DNA of 64,000 nt from Spiribacter sp. 2438 (GCF_009676705.1 NZ_CP046046.1:1364001-1428000), one strand, 5' to 3'; counted from the stretch's first letter, positions 53,957 through 63,413 are shown. Notes: generated by a model from the sequence alone, not told the origin. Translations and numbers: made by a program.

Positions 53957-54655
53957 CTAAGCCGGACGTCGGGCTACTCGATCGCGCAAATAACGGGGCT
54001 GCAGGGATTTGGCATCCACCACTGCGCCGGCCTCGAAGCGAGCCTGAACCAGTGCCATGGCCGCGGTGATGTCCGGGATGGCGTCCGGCACCCATTGTCC
54101 GCCAAGACGGGCCGGCGCCTGCGGGTAGGCGCCGAGGCCGCTGCCCCCCATCCACCAGTGACGCGGCAGTGCCATGAGTGAATCCGGTGACTGCAGCCTC
54201 TCCTCTCCCACGGCCACCGTGCGATACCGATGGTCCGGCTGAAAGGCGAAACCGGCGGTGTAGACCTCGCCCATGCGAGCATCGAGAACGGCACAGAACC
54301 CTGCCGGTGGAGCACTGTCCGCCGCGGGATCAGCCGCCATGGTTTCGGCCAGAATATGCAGGGTGGAGACGGGAATCGCCGGCCGGTCCAGCCCGAGGGC
54401 GATGCCCTGTGCCACCCCGATGGCCACGCGAACCCCCGTAAACCCGCCGGGACCCCGCCCGACAGCCACGGCGTCGAGGGCACTTCGCGGGACTCCCGAA
54501 TCGGCGAGGACGGCATTCACCATTTCCAGCAACTCGCCGGTGCTGGCCCGGACGGGGCGCCGCTGGTGGGCGAGTAACGATGCGCCGCGCGACACGGCCA
54601 CGCTGCAAACGCCGGTGGCGGCTTCCAGGCCCAGAATCAGGGGACCGTCACTCAC
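53957..54655 (-). CDS. tsaB: TsaB, tRNA threonylcarbamoyladenosine synthesis partner
   Basis: 232 aa, the usual size. N-terminal ILGLEAATGVCSVAV, then VGRGPGGFTGVRVAIGVAQG and the central LDARMGEVYTAGF match TsaB (YeaZ), the non-catalytic partner that activates TsaD in t6A37 synthesis. Overlaps the MFS transporter stop by 4 nt. About 70 bp separate it from zur downstream; nothing recognisable lies there. Confidence 0.94.
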   Translation of the reverse strand: MSDGPLILGLEAATGVCSVAVSRGASLLAHQRRPVRASTGELLEMVNAVLADSGVPRSALDAVAVGRGPGGFTGVRVAIGVAQGIALGLDRPAIPVSTLHILAETMAADPAADSAPPAGFCAVLDARMGEVYTAGFAFQPDHRYRTVAVGEERLQSPDSLMALPRHWWMGGSGLGAYPQAPARLGGQWVPDAIPDITAAMALVQARFEAGAVVDAKSLQPRYLRDRVARRPA

Positions 54656-55941
54656 GGCTCCACCTCCGGCTCTTCGGGTGGTGGCTCCACTTCACCGAAA
54701 TCGAACTCAAGCTGCATCTCCTCATAGCGGGGGTCGAGGCCACCGGCATAAACGCCCTCTCGCGGCACCACACGATAAGTGGAGGGCTCGCCCACCGGAA
54801 TCGGCGGGCCCACCTGCTGGCGCAGCCACGAGAACCCGCCCAGCAGCAGGCCGGCGCCCGCCAGTGTCCAGAAAAGTCCCACCGGGCCGAGCAGCGCCAT
54901 TAGCTGAGAGGCCACCAGCGGGCCGGCGATCATACCAATGCCATGGACAAGGAGGAGCGCTGCGCTGGCCGCCAGCACCTGACTGGCATCCAGAAAATCA
55001 TTGGTCAGCGATACCGCGATGGGATAAATGGTGAAAGCTAGCCCTCCCCAGAGGATGGCCAGCACCACCACGGCGGCGTCACTGCGCGCCACGGCAAACA
55101 CGATGGCCATGCTGGCCGCGCTCATGGCAAAGCTGACTCCCATCAACACGTAACGCCGGTCGTATCGATCGGACAGGCGACCAATGGGCCATTGCAGCAG
55201 GAATCCACCCAGAATGCTGAGGCCCATCAAAAAGGCGATCCCGGTGTCGGTAAACCCGGAGTCCCGGGCAAACACCGGCGCCAGCCCCAGAAAGGCGCCG
55301 TTAACTGCGCCGGCCAGCGCCGAACCCACCAGCCCCAGGGGCGAGGCGGCCAGCAGATCACGCAGACTGATGCGCTCGAACACCGGCAGCGTCGGCGAGG
55401 TGATGCGCATGAGTGTTACCGGGACCACCGCAGCGGCGATCAGGATCGCGGCCAGACTGAACAGCTCGAAGCCGCCGGTGCGCCCGGTGAGCAGCAGGAA
55501 CTGCCCACCACCGAGCGCCACATAGGCGACAATGCTGTAGACCCCCAGCACCTGCCCCCGCCGGTCGCTGGGAGTGCGGTCGTTAAGCCAGCTCTCGGTC
55601 ACCATGAACAGGCCGGCGAGGCTGAACCCGTAAGCCAGCCGCATCCCCGCCCAGAGCCACGGATCGATGAGCAGCGGATAGACCAGGGTGCTCATGGCCG
55701 CCAGGGCGGTAAAGGCGGCAAAACTCCGGATATGTCCAACCCGGGCGATGATCGCCCCGCAGATCCGGGTAGCCACCACAAAGCCGAGGGAGTAGCAGGC
55801 GGTGATCACACCGATGATTTCGGTGGGGAACGCCTCTTCGGACATCCGGACACCCACCAGCGTGGTCAGCAGACCGCCACCGGTCAGCAGTAGGCCAAAC
55901 GACAGAAACAGCGCAATGAATGGCGAGACGGTGTGTTGCAT
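54652..55941 (-). CDS. MFS transporter, YcaD-like
   Basis: 429 aa from the ATG at 55941; a frame to 56001 adds 20 soluble residues without a ribosome site. Twelve predicted helices. Resembles the YcaD branch: LLTGGGLLTTLVGVRMSEE, MRLAYGFSLAGLFMVTESWL and DRTPSDRRGQVLGVYSIV. A Glu/Pro-rich acidic tail follows the last helix. Substrate unknown. Its first codons face the ectoine genes across a 152-bp divergent region. Confidence 0.85.
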   Translation of the reverse strand: MQHTVSPFIALFLSFGLLLTGGGLLTTLVGVRMSEEAFPTEIIGVITACYSLGFVVATRICGAIIARVGHIRSFAAFTALAAMSTLVYPLLIDPWLWAGMRLAYGFSLAGLFMVTESWLNDRTPSDRRGQVLGVYSIVAYVALGGGQFLLLTGRTGGFELFSLAAILIAAAVVPVTLMRITSPTLPVFERISLRDLLAASPLGLVGSALAGAVNGAFLGLAPVFARDSGFTDTGIAFLMGLSILGGFLLQWPIGRLSDRYDRRYVLMGVSFAMSAASMAIVFAVARSDAAVVVLAILWGGLAFTIYPIAVSLTNDFLDASQVLAASAALLLVHGIGMIAGPLVASQLMALLGPVGLFWTLAGAGLLLGGFSWLRQQVGPPIPVGEPSTYRVVPREGVYAGGLDPRYEEMQLEFDFGEVEPPPEEPEVEP

Positions 55942-56025
55942 GGATGTATCCGGACCGGGAGCGGAACCGGCGGTTCCCTCGCGTCGGGCAGAATAAGCCA
56001 AGCCGTGGCGTGCACCAAGGATTGA

Positions 56026-56056
56026 TTGGCAGAAAAACCGATCCCGTTGCTACTAT
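56026..56056 (+). promoter_or_regulatory. Possible ectA promoter with extended -10
   Basis: TTGGCA (56026-56031) and TACTAT (56051-56056) are 19 bp apart, long for sigma-70. A TG one base before the -10 gives an extended -10, which can tolerate this spacing. The region 55942-56093 holds no other gene. Confidence 0.35.
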
Positions 56057-56093
56057 TCGGGCATTCGCCACAGGCCCCGCCCAGGAGTTCGGA

Positions 56094-56627
56094 TTGATTG
56101 AAGAAGAAATCCCCGACCAGGGAATTCGCCTGCGTTCGCCCGACGCCGCCGAAGGCGGTGCCATCTGGTCGGTGGCCCGGGACACCGGCACGCTGGATCT
56201 GAACTCCAGCTATCTCTACATGCTGCTGGCCCGGGACTTTGCCGACACCTGCGTGGTGGCCGAGCAGGACGGTCAACTGGTGGGCTTTGTCACTGGCTAC
56301 CGCCGGCCGCGTCAGCCGGAAGTGCTGTTCCTCTGGCAGATCGGCATCCATCCCGATTTTCAGGGCAAGGGATTAGGCAAGCGATTGGTGGGCGCCTTCC
56401 TCAGACAGCCCGGTGCGGACCGAGCCAGTGTGCTTGAGACCACCGTCAGTCCCGACAATGCGAGCTCTCGGGCCCTTTTCGAGTCCATTGCCAGGGACCT
56501 GGGCACCGGCTGCCACGTCAAGCCCTGCTTCGCCGCCGAGGATTTCCCGGAGGCGGGCCATGAAGCCGAAGATCTCTTCACCATCGGCCCGTTCCGGCCG
56601 GCGGCCCTTAATCGCCTGGTCTCCTGA
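56094..56627 (+). CDS. ectA: EctA, L-2,4-diaminobutyrate N-gamma-acetyltransferase
   Basis: 177 aa, GNAT fold. It acetylates diaminobutyrate in ectoine synthesis. Family signature: [54 protein letters not shown] and [16 protein letters not shown] infer a TTG start at 56094 because AGGAG stands 6 nt before it and the resulting length fits the family. The frame is open further upstream but lacks a ribosome site and would enter the MFS gene. ectC follows after 41 bp, and ectB is missing from its usual place between them. Confidence 0.92.
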   Translation: MIEEEIPDQGIRLRSPDAAEGGAIWSVARDTGTLDLNSSYLYMLLARDFADTCVVAEQDGQLVGFVTGYRRPRQPEVLFLWQIGIHPDFQGKGLGKRLVGAFLRQPGADRASVLETTVSPDNASSRALFESIARDLGTGCHVKPCFAAEDFPEAGHEAEDLFTIGPFRPAALNRLVS

Positions 56628-56668
56628 ATGCCAGGCCCCAGCAAACCACCATCGGGACACTACTACCC

Positions 56669-57058
56669 ATGAAAATCGTCGACCGCGATCAAATCATCGG
56701 CTCGGAGCGCGAAGTGGAGGGACCGGGCTGGACCAGCCGCCGGCTGCTCCTTAAAAAGGATGGCATGGGATTTTCATTTCACGAGACCATTATCCCCGCC
56801 GGCGCCGAGCTCTCTCTGTGGTACAAGCACCACCTGGAGGCCGTCTACTGTGTGGCCGGCAATGGCAGCATCGAGGACCTGGCCACCGGCGAGGTTCACG
56901 ACATTCGTGACGGAATCCTGTACGCGCTGGATCAGCATGACCGCCACGTTTTGCGCGGCGGGACCGAGGACATGCGGCTCATTTGTGCTTTCAATCCCCC
57001 GGTGACCGGCCGTGAGACCCACGACGCCGACGGGTCCTACGAACTGGTCGAGGACTGA
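56669..57058 (+). CDS. ectC: EctC, L-ectoine synthase
   Basis: 129 aa cupin protein. It cyclises N-gamma-acetyldiaminobutyrate to ectoine. Matches the family from the start ([20 protein letters not shown]) through [19 protein letters not shown] and [14 protein letters not shown] to [13 protein letters not shown]. The metal-binding Glu, Tyr and His of the cupin are present in HLEAVYC and HDRH. No strong ribosome site precedes the ATG. Its 3' end overlaps the convergent helicase gene by 22 nt. Confidence 0.95.
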   Translation: MKIVDRDQIIGSEREVEGPGWTSRRLLLKKDGMGFSFHETIIPAGAELSLWYKHHLEAVYCVAGNGSIEDLATGEVHDIRDGILYALDQHDRHVLRGGTEDMRLICAFNPPVTGRETHDADGSYELVED

Positions 57059-58968
57059 GGGGCGAAAAACGCCTCCACGTGATCCATCGTTCGAACCACC
57101 GGCATGGGCGGCAGGCTCTGTAGAAACTGCCGCCCGTAGCCACGCCGGGTGACCCGGGTGTCACCGAGCACCAGAACCCCGCGATCCTCGGCGCCGCGAA
57201 TCAGTCGACCCACCCCCTGACGCAGCCCGATAACCGCCTCGGGGACCTGGTGCCGGGTGAAGGGGTTGATCCCCTGCTCGGTCAGCCATTCGCTGCGCGC
57301 CTGCAGCACCGGATCCGCCGGGGACGCAAACGGCAGCCGGTCAATCATGACGCAGGACAGGGCCGGCCCCCGCACATCAACGCCCTCCCAGAAAGACTGT
57401 GTCCCCAGGAGCACGGCATCGCCAGCGCTTCGAAATCGCTCCAGCAGGCGCTGCTGGGACGCCTCGCCCTGCACCAGCAGATCGCGCCAGCCCGCGGCCC
57501 GGAGCCGTTGGGCCGCCCGCTGCAGGGCGCGATGACTGGTGAATAGCAGGAATGCCCGACCCTGGCTGGCGGCGAGGACCGCCTCGACCTCATCCAGATA
57601 CGCCTCGGCAAATTCGGGGTGTGACGGCAAGGGCAGGTCCGCCGGGAGATAGAGCAACGTGTTGTTCTCAAAATCAAATGGACTGTCCAGTGCCAGGGTG
57701 TCGGCACCATCCAGTCCCAACCGCCCCAGAAAGTGATCGAATCGGCCATTCACGGCCAGCGTGGCAGAGGTCAGGATCCAGCTCTGGCCATGCCGGGACC
57801 GATGGCTGGCGATCTGCTCCGAGACGTCCAGCGGCGTTAACCGGAGCACGAACCCCTGGGCACGGGTTTCCACCCAGCCGATCTGTCCGGTCTCCTGACT
57901 GTCGGCCAGAAATCGCCGCAAGCTCGAATGCAGGTTATCGGCCCGGCGGTGACAGCTTTCCAGCCCCCGGCCCCGGGCAGCCTGGGGGGCCAGATCCGCA
58001 ACCAGTAACGCCAGCGCCTCCGCCAACGCCCCGGCCTGCTGGCGGGCGGCCTCCTCGACGCCAACCCACGCCACCCGAAGCCCGTCGCCCAGCGCCAGAC
58101 GCAGATCACCGGTGGCCCGCTCCAGCGCCATGGCGGACAGTGCAAGATGCTCGGAGTCGCCGGCCTCACGCTGCTGCTCCAGGCGCACATCCCGGGCCAG
58201 GTCCTGCAACTGGCGACTGGACACGGACAACCCCAGAAAACGGGCGGCCGTCTCGGGCAGCTGGTGGGCCTCATCCAGAACGTAGACATCCGCCGGGGGA
58301 AGGACTTCGCCATGCCCCCCCTCGCGAAGGGACCAGTCGGCCATCAGAAGATGGTGGTTGATGACCACCACGTCCGCCTCCTGCGCCTGTCGCCGGGCTT
58401 CCATGAGAAAGCAACTGGCGTAGAGGGGGCACTCCTGACCCAGACAATTGTCCGCCGTGGAAGTGATCCGGGGCAGCAGCGCTGGCATCTGGGCGTCATC
58501 CGGCCCTTCCGCCAGATCGCCACTGGACGTCCGCCCGGACCAGGCGCGAACGCTCTGCAGGGCATGGGCGACCCGGGGACTTTCGAAGCGGCCTTCCTCA
58601 TGGGCCCGCTCCATGCGGTACAGACACAGGTAGTTGCCCCGGCCTTTCAGCAGGGCCGCCTGAACCGGTTGCCCGGTTATCTCCCGGGCGAGGGGCAGAT
58701 CACGATGGAAAAGCTGGTCCTGCAGGGTTCGGGTGCCGGTGGAGACGATCACCCGTTTGCCGGCCATGAGCGCCGGGAGCAGGTAGGCCAGTGTCTTGCC
58801 GGTGCCGGTGCCCGCCTCGACCACCAGAGTCTGCGATTGCTCGATGGCTTCGGCCACGGCGTCGGCCATCTGCCGCTGCTCCCACCGCGGCTCGTAATCC
58901 GGCAGCACCCGCGCCAGCGGCCCGTCGAACTCCAGCAACCGGGCGGTTTGCTCCCGCAGCGTCGTCAT
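57037..58968 (-). CDS. DinG/YoaA family FeS DNA helicase
   Basis: 643 aa, XPD-like SF2 helicase. Walker [18 protein letters not shown] (about 51-67), four FeS Cys ([20 protein letters not shown]), DEAH ([16 protein letters not shown]) and the C-terminal motif [16 protein letters not shown]. The length (643) fits YoaA rather than DinG of E. coli (716), so it may be the YoaA repair helicase that pairs with HolC. Its start overlaps the dsbB stop (ATGA). Convergent with ectC over 22 nt. Confidence 0.92.
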   Translation of the reverse strand: MTTLREQTARLLEFDGPLARVLPDYEPRWEQRQMADAVAEAIEQSQTLVVEAGTGTGKTLAYLLPALMAGKRVIVSTGTRTLQDQLFHRDLPLAREITGQPVQAALLKGRGNYLCLYRMERAHEEGRFESPRVAHALQSVRAWSGRTSSGDLAEGPDDAQMPALLPRITSTADNCLGQECPLYASCFLMEARRQAQEADVVVINHHLLMADWSLREGGHGEVLPPADVYVLDEAHQLPETAARFLGLSVSSRQLQDLARDVRLEQQREAGDSEHLALSAMALERATGDLRLALGDGLRVAWVGVEEAARQQAGALAEALALLVADLAPQAARGRGLESCHRRADNLHSSLRRFLADSQETGQIGWVETRAQGFVLRLTPLDVSEQIASHRSRHGQSWILTSATLAVNGRFDHFLGRLGLDGADTLALDSPFDFENNTLLYLPADLPLPSHPEFAEAYLDEVEAVLAASQGRAFLLFTSHRALQRAAQRLRAAGWRDLLVQGEASQQRLLERFRSAGDAVLLGTQSFWEGVDVRGPALSCVMIDRLPFASPADPVLQARSEWLTEQGINPFTRHQVPEAVIGLRQGVGRLIRGAEDRGVLVLGDTRVTRRGYGRQFLQSLPPMPVVRTMDHVEAFFAPQSSTSS

Positions 58969-59480
58969 GGGTGTCGCGACGGTCGCGCGCGCCAGTTGAA
59001 AATCAGAAAGAACAAGCCCAGCACCAGAAAGCCCAGCAGGGTCCAGGCCGGGATGGTCACGCCGAGCACCCGGTGGACTTCAGCACACTCGCCGGAGCCC
59101 GAGAGCACCATGGCGATGACGTCAGTCAGTGGAAAGACCCCCAGCAGATAATCCAGCCCCGGCCCGCAGGCGGGGATCTGATCCTCCGGCAGCGTCTGCA
59201 GCCACAGATGGCGACCCGCCAGGGACAGACCGCCAACCCCCGCCGCCGCCGTGAGCAGGCCGGCAACCCGTCCGGGCACTACGACACCCACCAGCAGGGT
59301 GGCTGACATGGCCAGAAACGCCACGCGTTGAAAAACACAAAGCGGACAGGGTGGCATGTCGGCGAATACCTCGATGGCCACTGCGACGCCAACCAGACCC
59401 GAGCAAATCACCGCCCCGGCCAGATTAACCCGCCGGGGACGGGCCAGAAGCCCCGCCCAAATCCGTTTTATCGCCTGCAT
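58965..59480 (-). CDS. dsbB: DsbB, disulfide bond formation protein B
   Basis: 171 aa, four transmembrane helices. It reoxidises DsbA and passes electrons to quinone. Both cysteine pairs are present: CPLC at 45-48 in the first periplasmic loop, and Cys105/Cys132 in the second (IPACGPGLDYLL and GSGECAEV). Overlaps the helicase start by 4 nt. It is divergent from selO over about 114 bp with no clear operator. Confidence 0.94.
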   Translation of the reverse strand: MQAIKRIWAGLLARPRRVNLAGAVICSGLVGVAVAIEVFADMPPCPLCVFQRVAFLAMSATLLVGVVVPGRVAGLLTAAAGVGGLSLAGRHLWLQTLPEDQIPACGPGLDYLLGVFPLTDVIAMVLSGSGECAEVHRVLGVTIPAWTLLGFLVLGLFFLIFNWRARPSRHP

Positions 59481-59594
59481 GATCCCCGCAGTCTGCCTGC
59501 CGCGACAGGTCTCCGCCAGTCCGGACAGATCAATGGAAGAAACCCCACATCAGGTGGTCTCGTTCCGGTGGCGTGAGCGGATAACGTGTCGATT

Positions 59595-61100
59595 ATGAAA
59601 AACCGTCTGTTTTACGCCCGTCACCTTGAGGATCTGCCGGAAACCGGGTGGCGTCGTGTCGCTCCGGAGCCGGTTTCCGCCCCCGCCATGCTGCTGTTCA
59701 ACCGGGAGCTGGCCGCCGACTTCGACCTGCCCCGTGATTGGCAGTCCGGACCGTTGGCGGTGGATCGGTGGTCCGGCAATGCCCTCCCCGACACCATTGA
59801 GCCAACCGCTCTGGCCTACGCGGGTCATCAGTTCGGGCAGCCGGTCCCCCAACTCGGCGATGGGCGGGCGCTGTTGCTGGGGCAGCTCAGGCATCGTGAC
59901 GGCCGACTTCGGGACGTGCAGCTGAAGGGCAGCGGCCGGACGCCGTTCTCGCGGATGGGCGATGGCCGAGCGGGCATCGGCCCGGTGCTGCGGGAGTTCC
60001 TGGTGAGCGAGGCCATGGCAGCCCTCGGCATCCCCACTACCCGCGCCCTGGCCGCCCTGGCCACCGGCGACACCATTCAGCGGCAGTTTGGCCCGGAGCC
60101 CGGCGCCATTCTGGTGCGGGTGGCCTCCAGCCATCTGCGCTTTGGTAGCTTCGAGTATTTTGCCCACCGGGGTGACCGGGAGGGCCTGCAGCGGCTGGCG
60201 GATGCAGCGGTGGCCTGGCACTACCCCGACCTGCTGAGCCATGACCCGCGGGAGCGATGCCTGGCGCTGCTCGAGCGGGTGATGGAACAGACCGCCTCCC
60301 TGGTCAGTGAGTGGATGCGGGTCGGGTTCATTCATGGCGTGATGAACACTGACAACATGACGCTCTCCGGGGAAACCCTTGACTATGGGCCCTGTGCCTT
60401 CATGGACGAGTTTCGCGCTGGCCAGGTGCTGAGCTCCGTGGACCGGGGTGGTCGGTATGCGTTTGACCAGCAGCCCTACATGGCCCAGTGGAATCTGACA
60501 CGCCTGGCGGAGTGTCTGCTTCCATTGCTCGATGAGGACACGGACACGGCGGTGGACCGTGCAGAAGGTTTATTGACCCGATTTCCCGACTGTTTCCGGC
60601 AGTTCCATCACCCCATGCTGGCGGCGAAAATCGGCCTGCCACCCACCCCTCGGGTTGAGGAGGACGCGGCGTTGACGGAGCGGCTACTGGGATTGATGGA
60701 GCAGGCCGGCGCCGATTTCACCAACACCTTTCGTGAACTGGGCCGGGCTGCCCCGACCGAAGCGGCCGGGCAACAGCGACTGGTGGCAATACTCGGTGAT
60801 CGACCGGACACCCGGACCTGGTTGAAAGCGTACGCCCGACGATGCGAAGGGGATGACGGGGGGCCGGGGGTGGCCGAATCCGATCGCCGGGCACGGATGG
60901 CAGAAACCAATCCCGTTCACATCCCCCGTAACCATTTGGTGGAAGCAGCACTGGTGGCCGCCGAGGGCGGTGACCTGCGACCCGCCGAGGATCTGCTGAA
61001 AGTGGTGCGATCACCCTACACTGCCAATGGCCTCCCCGCCATCTACCGGCAACCTCCCGAGCCGGAGGAGCGGGTCCATGCCACTTTCTGCGGCACCTGA
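59595..61100 (+). CDS. selO: SelO, protein adenylyltransferase (YdiU family)
   Basis: 501 aa from the ATG at 59595 (a GTG 9 nt upstream is also open). Pseudokinase-fold AMPylase: YAGHQFGQPVPQLGDGRALL, QLKGSGRTPFSRMGDGRAG, FIHGVMNTDNM and DYGPCAFMDEF. Cys near the C-terminus (ATFCGT) stands where eukaryotic SelO has selenocysteine. It AMPylates proteins involved in redox stress. Single-gene unit with a weak ribosome site. Confidence 0.94.
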   Translation: MKNRLFYARHLEDLPETGWRRVAPEPVSAPAMLLFNRELAADFDLPRDWQSGPLAVDRWSGNALPDTIEPTALAYAGHQFGQPVPQLGDGRALLLGQLRHRDGRLRDVQLKGSGRTPFSRMGDGRAGIGPVLREFLVSEAMAALGIPTTRALAALATGDTIQRQFGPEPGAILVRVASSHLRFGSFEYFAHRGDREGLQRLADAAVAWHYPDLLSHDPRERCLALLERVMEQTASLVSEWMRVGFIHGVMNTDNMTLSGETLDYGPCAFMDEFRAGQVLSSVDRGGRYAFDQQPYMAQWNLTRLAECLLPLLDEDTDTAVDRAEGLLTRFPDCFRQFHHPMLAAKIGLPPTPRVEEDAALTERLLGLMEQAGADFTNTFRELGRAAPTEAAGQQRLVAILGDRPDTRTWLKAYARRCEGDDGGPGVAESDRRARMAETNPVHIPRNHLVEAALVAAEGGDLRPAEDLLKVVRSPYTANGLPAIYRQPPEPEERVHATFCGT

Positions 61101-61136
61101 CCCAATACTTGATCCCGGTCAGGAACAGGTTGGCTT

Positions 61137-61183
61137 CTCCTGTTGCCTAAGTAGTTGGCTATTAGCTGAAGGACCAACAGGAG
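61137..61183 (+). promoter_or_regulatory. Inverted repeat that covers the ribosome site of the phasin-like gene
   Basis: CTCCTGTTG (61137-61145) and CAACAGGAG (61175-61183) form a perfect 9-bp inverted repeat with a 29-nt loop. The right arm contains the GGAG of the gene starting at 61191. If transcription begins upstream, the RNA hairpin would mask the Shine-Dalgarno. Confidence 0.55.
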
Positions 61184-61190
61184 GTTAACC

Positions 61191-61559
61191 ATGGCCAAAG
61201 CCAAAACCGACAGCATGATGAATCTCGCCCAGGAATGGATGGACATCCAGCGCAACTACTTGATGTCCAGTATGCAGGCCATGCAGCCCAAGGATGGCAA
61301 GGCAGCCAGCCTGAACGGGGTTATGCATGAGGAGCTGGAAACCACTCGCGAGGCGGTGGAACGCACTCTGGCACTGGAAGAAAAAGCCATCGACGAAATG
61401 CGTCGTGGTACCAGCGAAATGCCGGGGGTCAGCGGGATGGTGGACATGATGTCCGAAGCCTCTCGCAATGCGCTGAAGATGCGCAGCCAGCTCTGGCAGG
61501 CGTGGTTCGATCAGATGGAAAGTGCCCAGAAAGCCGCTCCATCGACCAGCAGCAAGTAA
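61191..61559 (+). CDS. Phasin-like coiled-coil protein
   Basis: 122 aa. Met/Ala/Glu-rich helical protein (AQEWMDIQRNYLMSSMQAM, ALEEKAIDEMRRG, MRSQLWQAWFDQME) with the low-complexity tail STSSK. The composition and helix pattern resemble polyhydroxyalkanoate granule phasins, but no phaC or phaZ lies nearby and family membership is weak. A very strong AGGAGG ribosome site precedes the ATG but is part of an inverted repeat. A strong hairpin follows the stop. Confidence 0.6.
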   Translation: MAKAKTDSMMNLAQEWMDIQRNYLMSSMQAMQPKDGKAASLNGVMHEELETTREAVERTLALEEKAIDEMRRGTSEMPGVSGMVDMMSEASRNALKMRSQLWQAWFDQMESAQKAAPSTSSK

Positions 61560-61566
61560 GGCACCT

Positions 61567-61595
61567 CCGGGGCTGGCGGTGGGCGCCGGCCCCGG
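61567..61595 (+). terminator. Strong GC hairpin after the phasin-like gene
   Basis: A 12-bp stem (CCGGGGCTGGCG against CGCCGGCCCCGG, one G-U pair) with a 5-nt loop begins 8 nt after the stop. Only a short pyrimidine run follows, so it is a probable terminator or 3'-end stabiliser rather than a textbook one. Confidence 0.6.
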
Positions 61596-61634
61596 ATAAC
61601 TCTCACCTTTCCCGTGCGTGGCCCGCGATGTGTG

Positions 61635-61649
61635 TGTGACAAAGTCACA
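61635..61649. promoter_or_regulatory. Operator-like palindrome upstream of the SQR gene
   Basis: TGTGAC-AAA-GTCACA is a perfect palindrome 73 bp before the SQR start. Its arms resemble a CRP/FNR half-site (TGTGA/TCACA) but the spacer is one base short of the CRP consensus. A regulator cannot be named. Confidence 0.4.
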
Positions 61650-61721
61650 GATTGCTCGGCAGTCCGGTGCCATCGTCGCAGTAAGGCGATGAATCGTCTG
61701 AATGAGACACGGGAGGAGACC

Positions 61722-63050
61722 ATGCCCAACGAATCAGCCATCAACACGTCCCGGCGGCGGTTTCTCGCCGGCTCGGCCGCGGTTGCCGGGGCCGCGACAG
61801 TGGGCACCGGCAGCCTGCTGACCAGTGGGCCCGCCCGCGCCGTATCCACGGACGCGCGAATCGTCATCGCGGGAGCCGGTGCCGCGGGGATATCCATTGC
61901 CACCCGTCTCTCTCGTCAGCTGGACGGTGCCACGATCATTGTGATCGACAGCCGCGAAACCCATTTCTACCAGCCCGGCTTAACGCTGGTGGCAACCGGA
62001 CTGTGGACGCCCTCCCGGGTCGAGGACGCCAATACTCGGTTCATGCCCGCTGGCGTGGACTGGATGAAGGACGACGTGGTCGAGATAAACGCCGACAACA
62101 ACCAGGTCATGACCGCCGGTGGCGATACCGTCGACTATGACTACCTGGTGGTCAGTACCGGACTGCAGATCAACTTTGACGAAATCGACGGCATGTCGCC
62201 GGACCTCATCGGCCATAACGGCGTCGGCTGCGTGTACGCGAATCCGGATCATGCCGCCCGCACCTGGCAGGCCGCGGAGCGGTATATTGAAGAAGGCGGT
62301 ATCGGGCTATTCACTCGTCCACGGGGGCCGATCAAATGCGCTGGGGCGCCGCTCAAGGTCACCATGATCATTGAAGATGCGCTGCAGGAGCGCGGCAACC
62401 GCGAACGGGCGGAAATGCATTATCTCCCGCCTGGCAAAGGACTGTTCTCGCAGCCCGACATCGATACCTTCCTGAAAGACTATTTCCCGTCCCAGCGGGA
62501 CATTGCCATTGACTACAACCACCCGCTGTCGGCTATTGACCCTGACCGCCGCGAAGCGACCTTCGCCACGCCGGAGGGGCCACATACCATGGAGTATGAC
62601 TTCATCCACGTGGTGCCTCCGATGTCCGCGCCGGACATGATTCGGCATGGCGAGCTGGGCTGGCAGAACGGCAGCTTCGAGGGCTGGATGGAAGTCGACC
62701 AGTACAGCATGCAGCATCGCCGGTATCCCAACGTGTTTGGCGCCGGGGATGTGGTGGGTACGCCCATCGGCAAGACCGCCGCCAGCGTGAAGGCGCAGGC
62801 GCCGGTGGTGGCGGACAACCTGGTGGCAACCATTGCCGGGCAGGAAATGCCCATGGCCTGGAACGGATACACCTCCTGTCCGCTGATCACGGCCCGGGGC
62901 GAGGCAATGCTGGTGGAGTTCGACTTCAGCCTTGCCATGAAGCCATCATTCAGCTTCATTGACCCAATGAAACAGCAGTGGGCGCCCTGGTTCCTCAAGG
63001 ACCAGATGCTGCATGCGGCCTATAACGCCATGCTACGTGGCCGAATCTAG
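61722..63050 (+). CDS. Sulfide:quinone oxidoreductase, type II (SQOR-like), Tat-exported
   Basis: 442 aa from the ATG at 61722, 5 nt after GGAGG. A twin-arginine signal (SRRRFLAGSAAVAGA) leads a FAD-dependent oxidoreductase. FAD motif IVIAGAGAAGISIA. Redox Cys206 (PIKCAGAPLK) and Cys386 (GYTSCPLI) correspond to the catalytic pair of human SQOR, as do HVVPPMSAPD and MQHRRYPNVFGAGDV. It oxidises sulfide and reduces quinone; the Tat signal places it on the periplasmic side of the membrane. The two small membrane genes downstream are probably co-transcribed. Confidence 0.9.
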   Translation: MPNESAINTSRRRFLAGSAAVAGAATVGTGSLLTSGPARAVSTDARIVIAGAGAAGISIATRLSRQLDGATIIVIDSRETHFYQPGLTLVATGLWTPSRVEDANTRFMPAGVDWMKDDVVEINADNNQVMTAGGDTVDYDYLVVSTGLQINFDEIDGMSPDLIGHNGVGCVYANPDHAARTWQAAERYIEEGGIGLFTRPRGPIKCAGAPLKVTMIIEDALQERGNRERAEMHYLPPGKGLFSQPDIDTFLKDYFPSQRDIAIDYNHPLSAIDPDRREATFATPEGPHTMEYDFIHVVPPMSAPDMIRHGELGWQNGSFEGWMEVDQYSMQHRRYPNVFGAGDVVGTPIGKTAASVKAQAPVVADNLVATIAGQEMPMAWNGYTSCPLITARGEAMLVEFDFSLAMKPSFSFIDPMKQQWAPWFLKDQMLHAAYNAMLRGRI

Positions 63051-63061
63051 GAGCGATTGAC

Positions 63062-63409
63062 ATGGAATTTTCCCCTCTTGGTGTTGTGGCGGTGGTGCTT
63101 GAGTTGCTTCGCCCGGTTCTGCCGCTGCTGGGTGCTCTGTTCGTCGCCTGGGTGGCGTTAATGGGGCTGGTGATTGCGCGCCGCCAGCGGCTGCGCGTGG
63201 CTCCCGCCGTGCGGGGCGCCGCAGTGGTGGGGGTGATTGGTGCAGTAGTGGCTGCGCTGGCCATCCCGCTCTGGAGCGGTGCCAGCCCGCTGCAGCTGCA
63301 AAGTGTCATCGACTTCTTTGCCGTGGTCGGCGGGGGCATCGGCCTCGGGGTCGCCATTGGCGTCCTCAGCTACCCGGTCATTCAATTAATGGTGCAAAAG
63401 CCCGCGTGA
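63062..63409 (+). CDS. Small membrane protein (possibly DUF5368-like)
   Basis: 115 aa with about three transmembrane segments (residues 5-40, 50-70 and 85-108) and a basic loop (ARRQRLRVAP). I do not recognise it firmly; it has the size and layout of DUF5368 proteins found beside SQR and TDT channels. It starts 11 nt after the SQR stop and ends 4 nt before the channel gene, so it belongs to the same unit. Confidence 0.6.
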   Translation: MEFSPLGVVAVVLELLRPVLPLLGALFVAWVALMGLVIARRQRLRVAPAVRGAAVVGVIGAVVAALAIPLWSGASPLQLQSVIDFFAVVGGGIGLGVAIGVLSYPVIQLMVQKPA

Positions 63410-63413
63410 TTCC

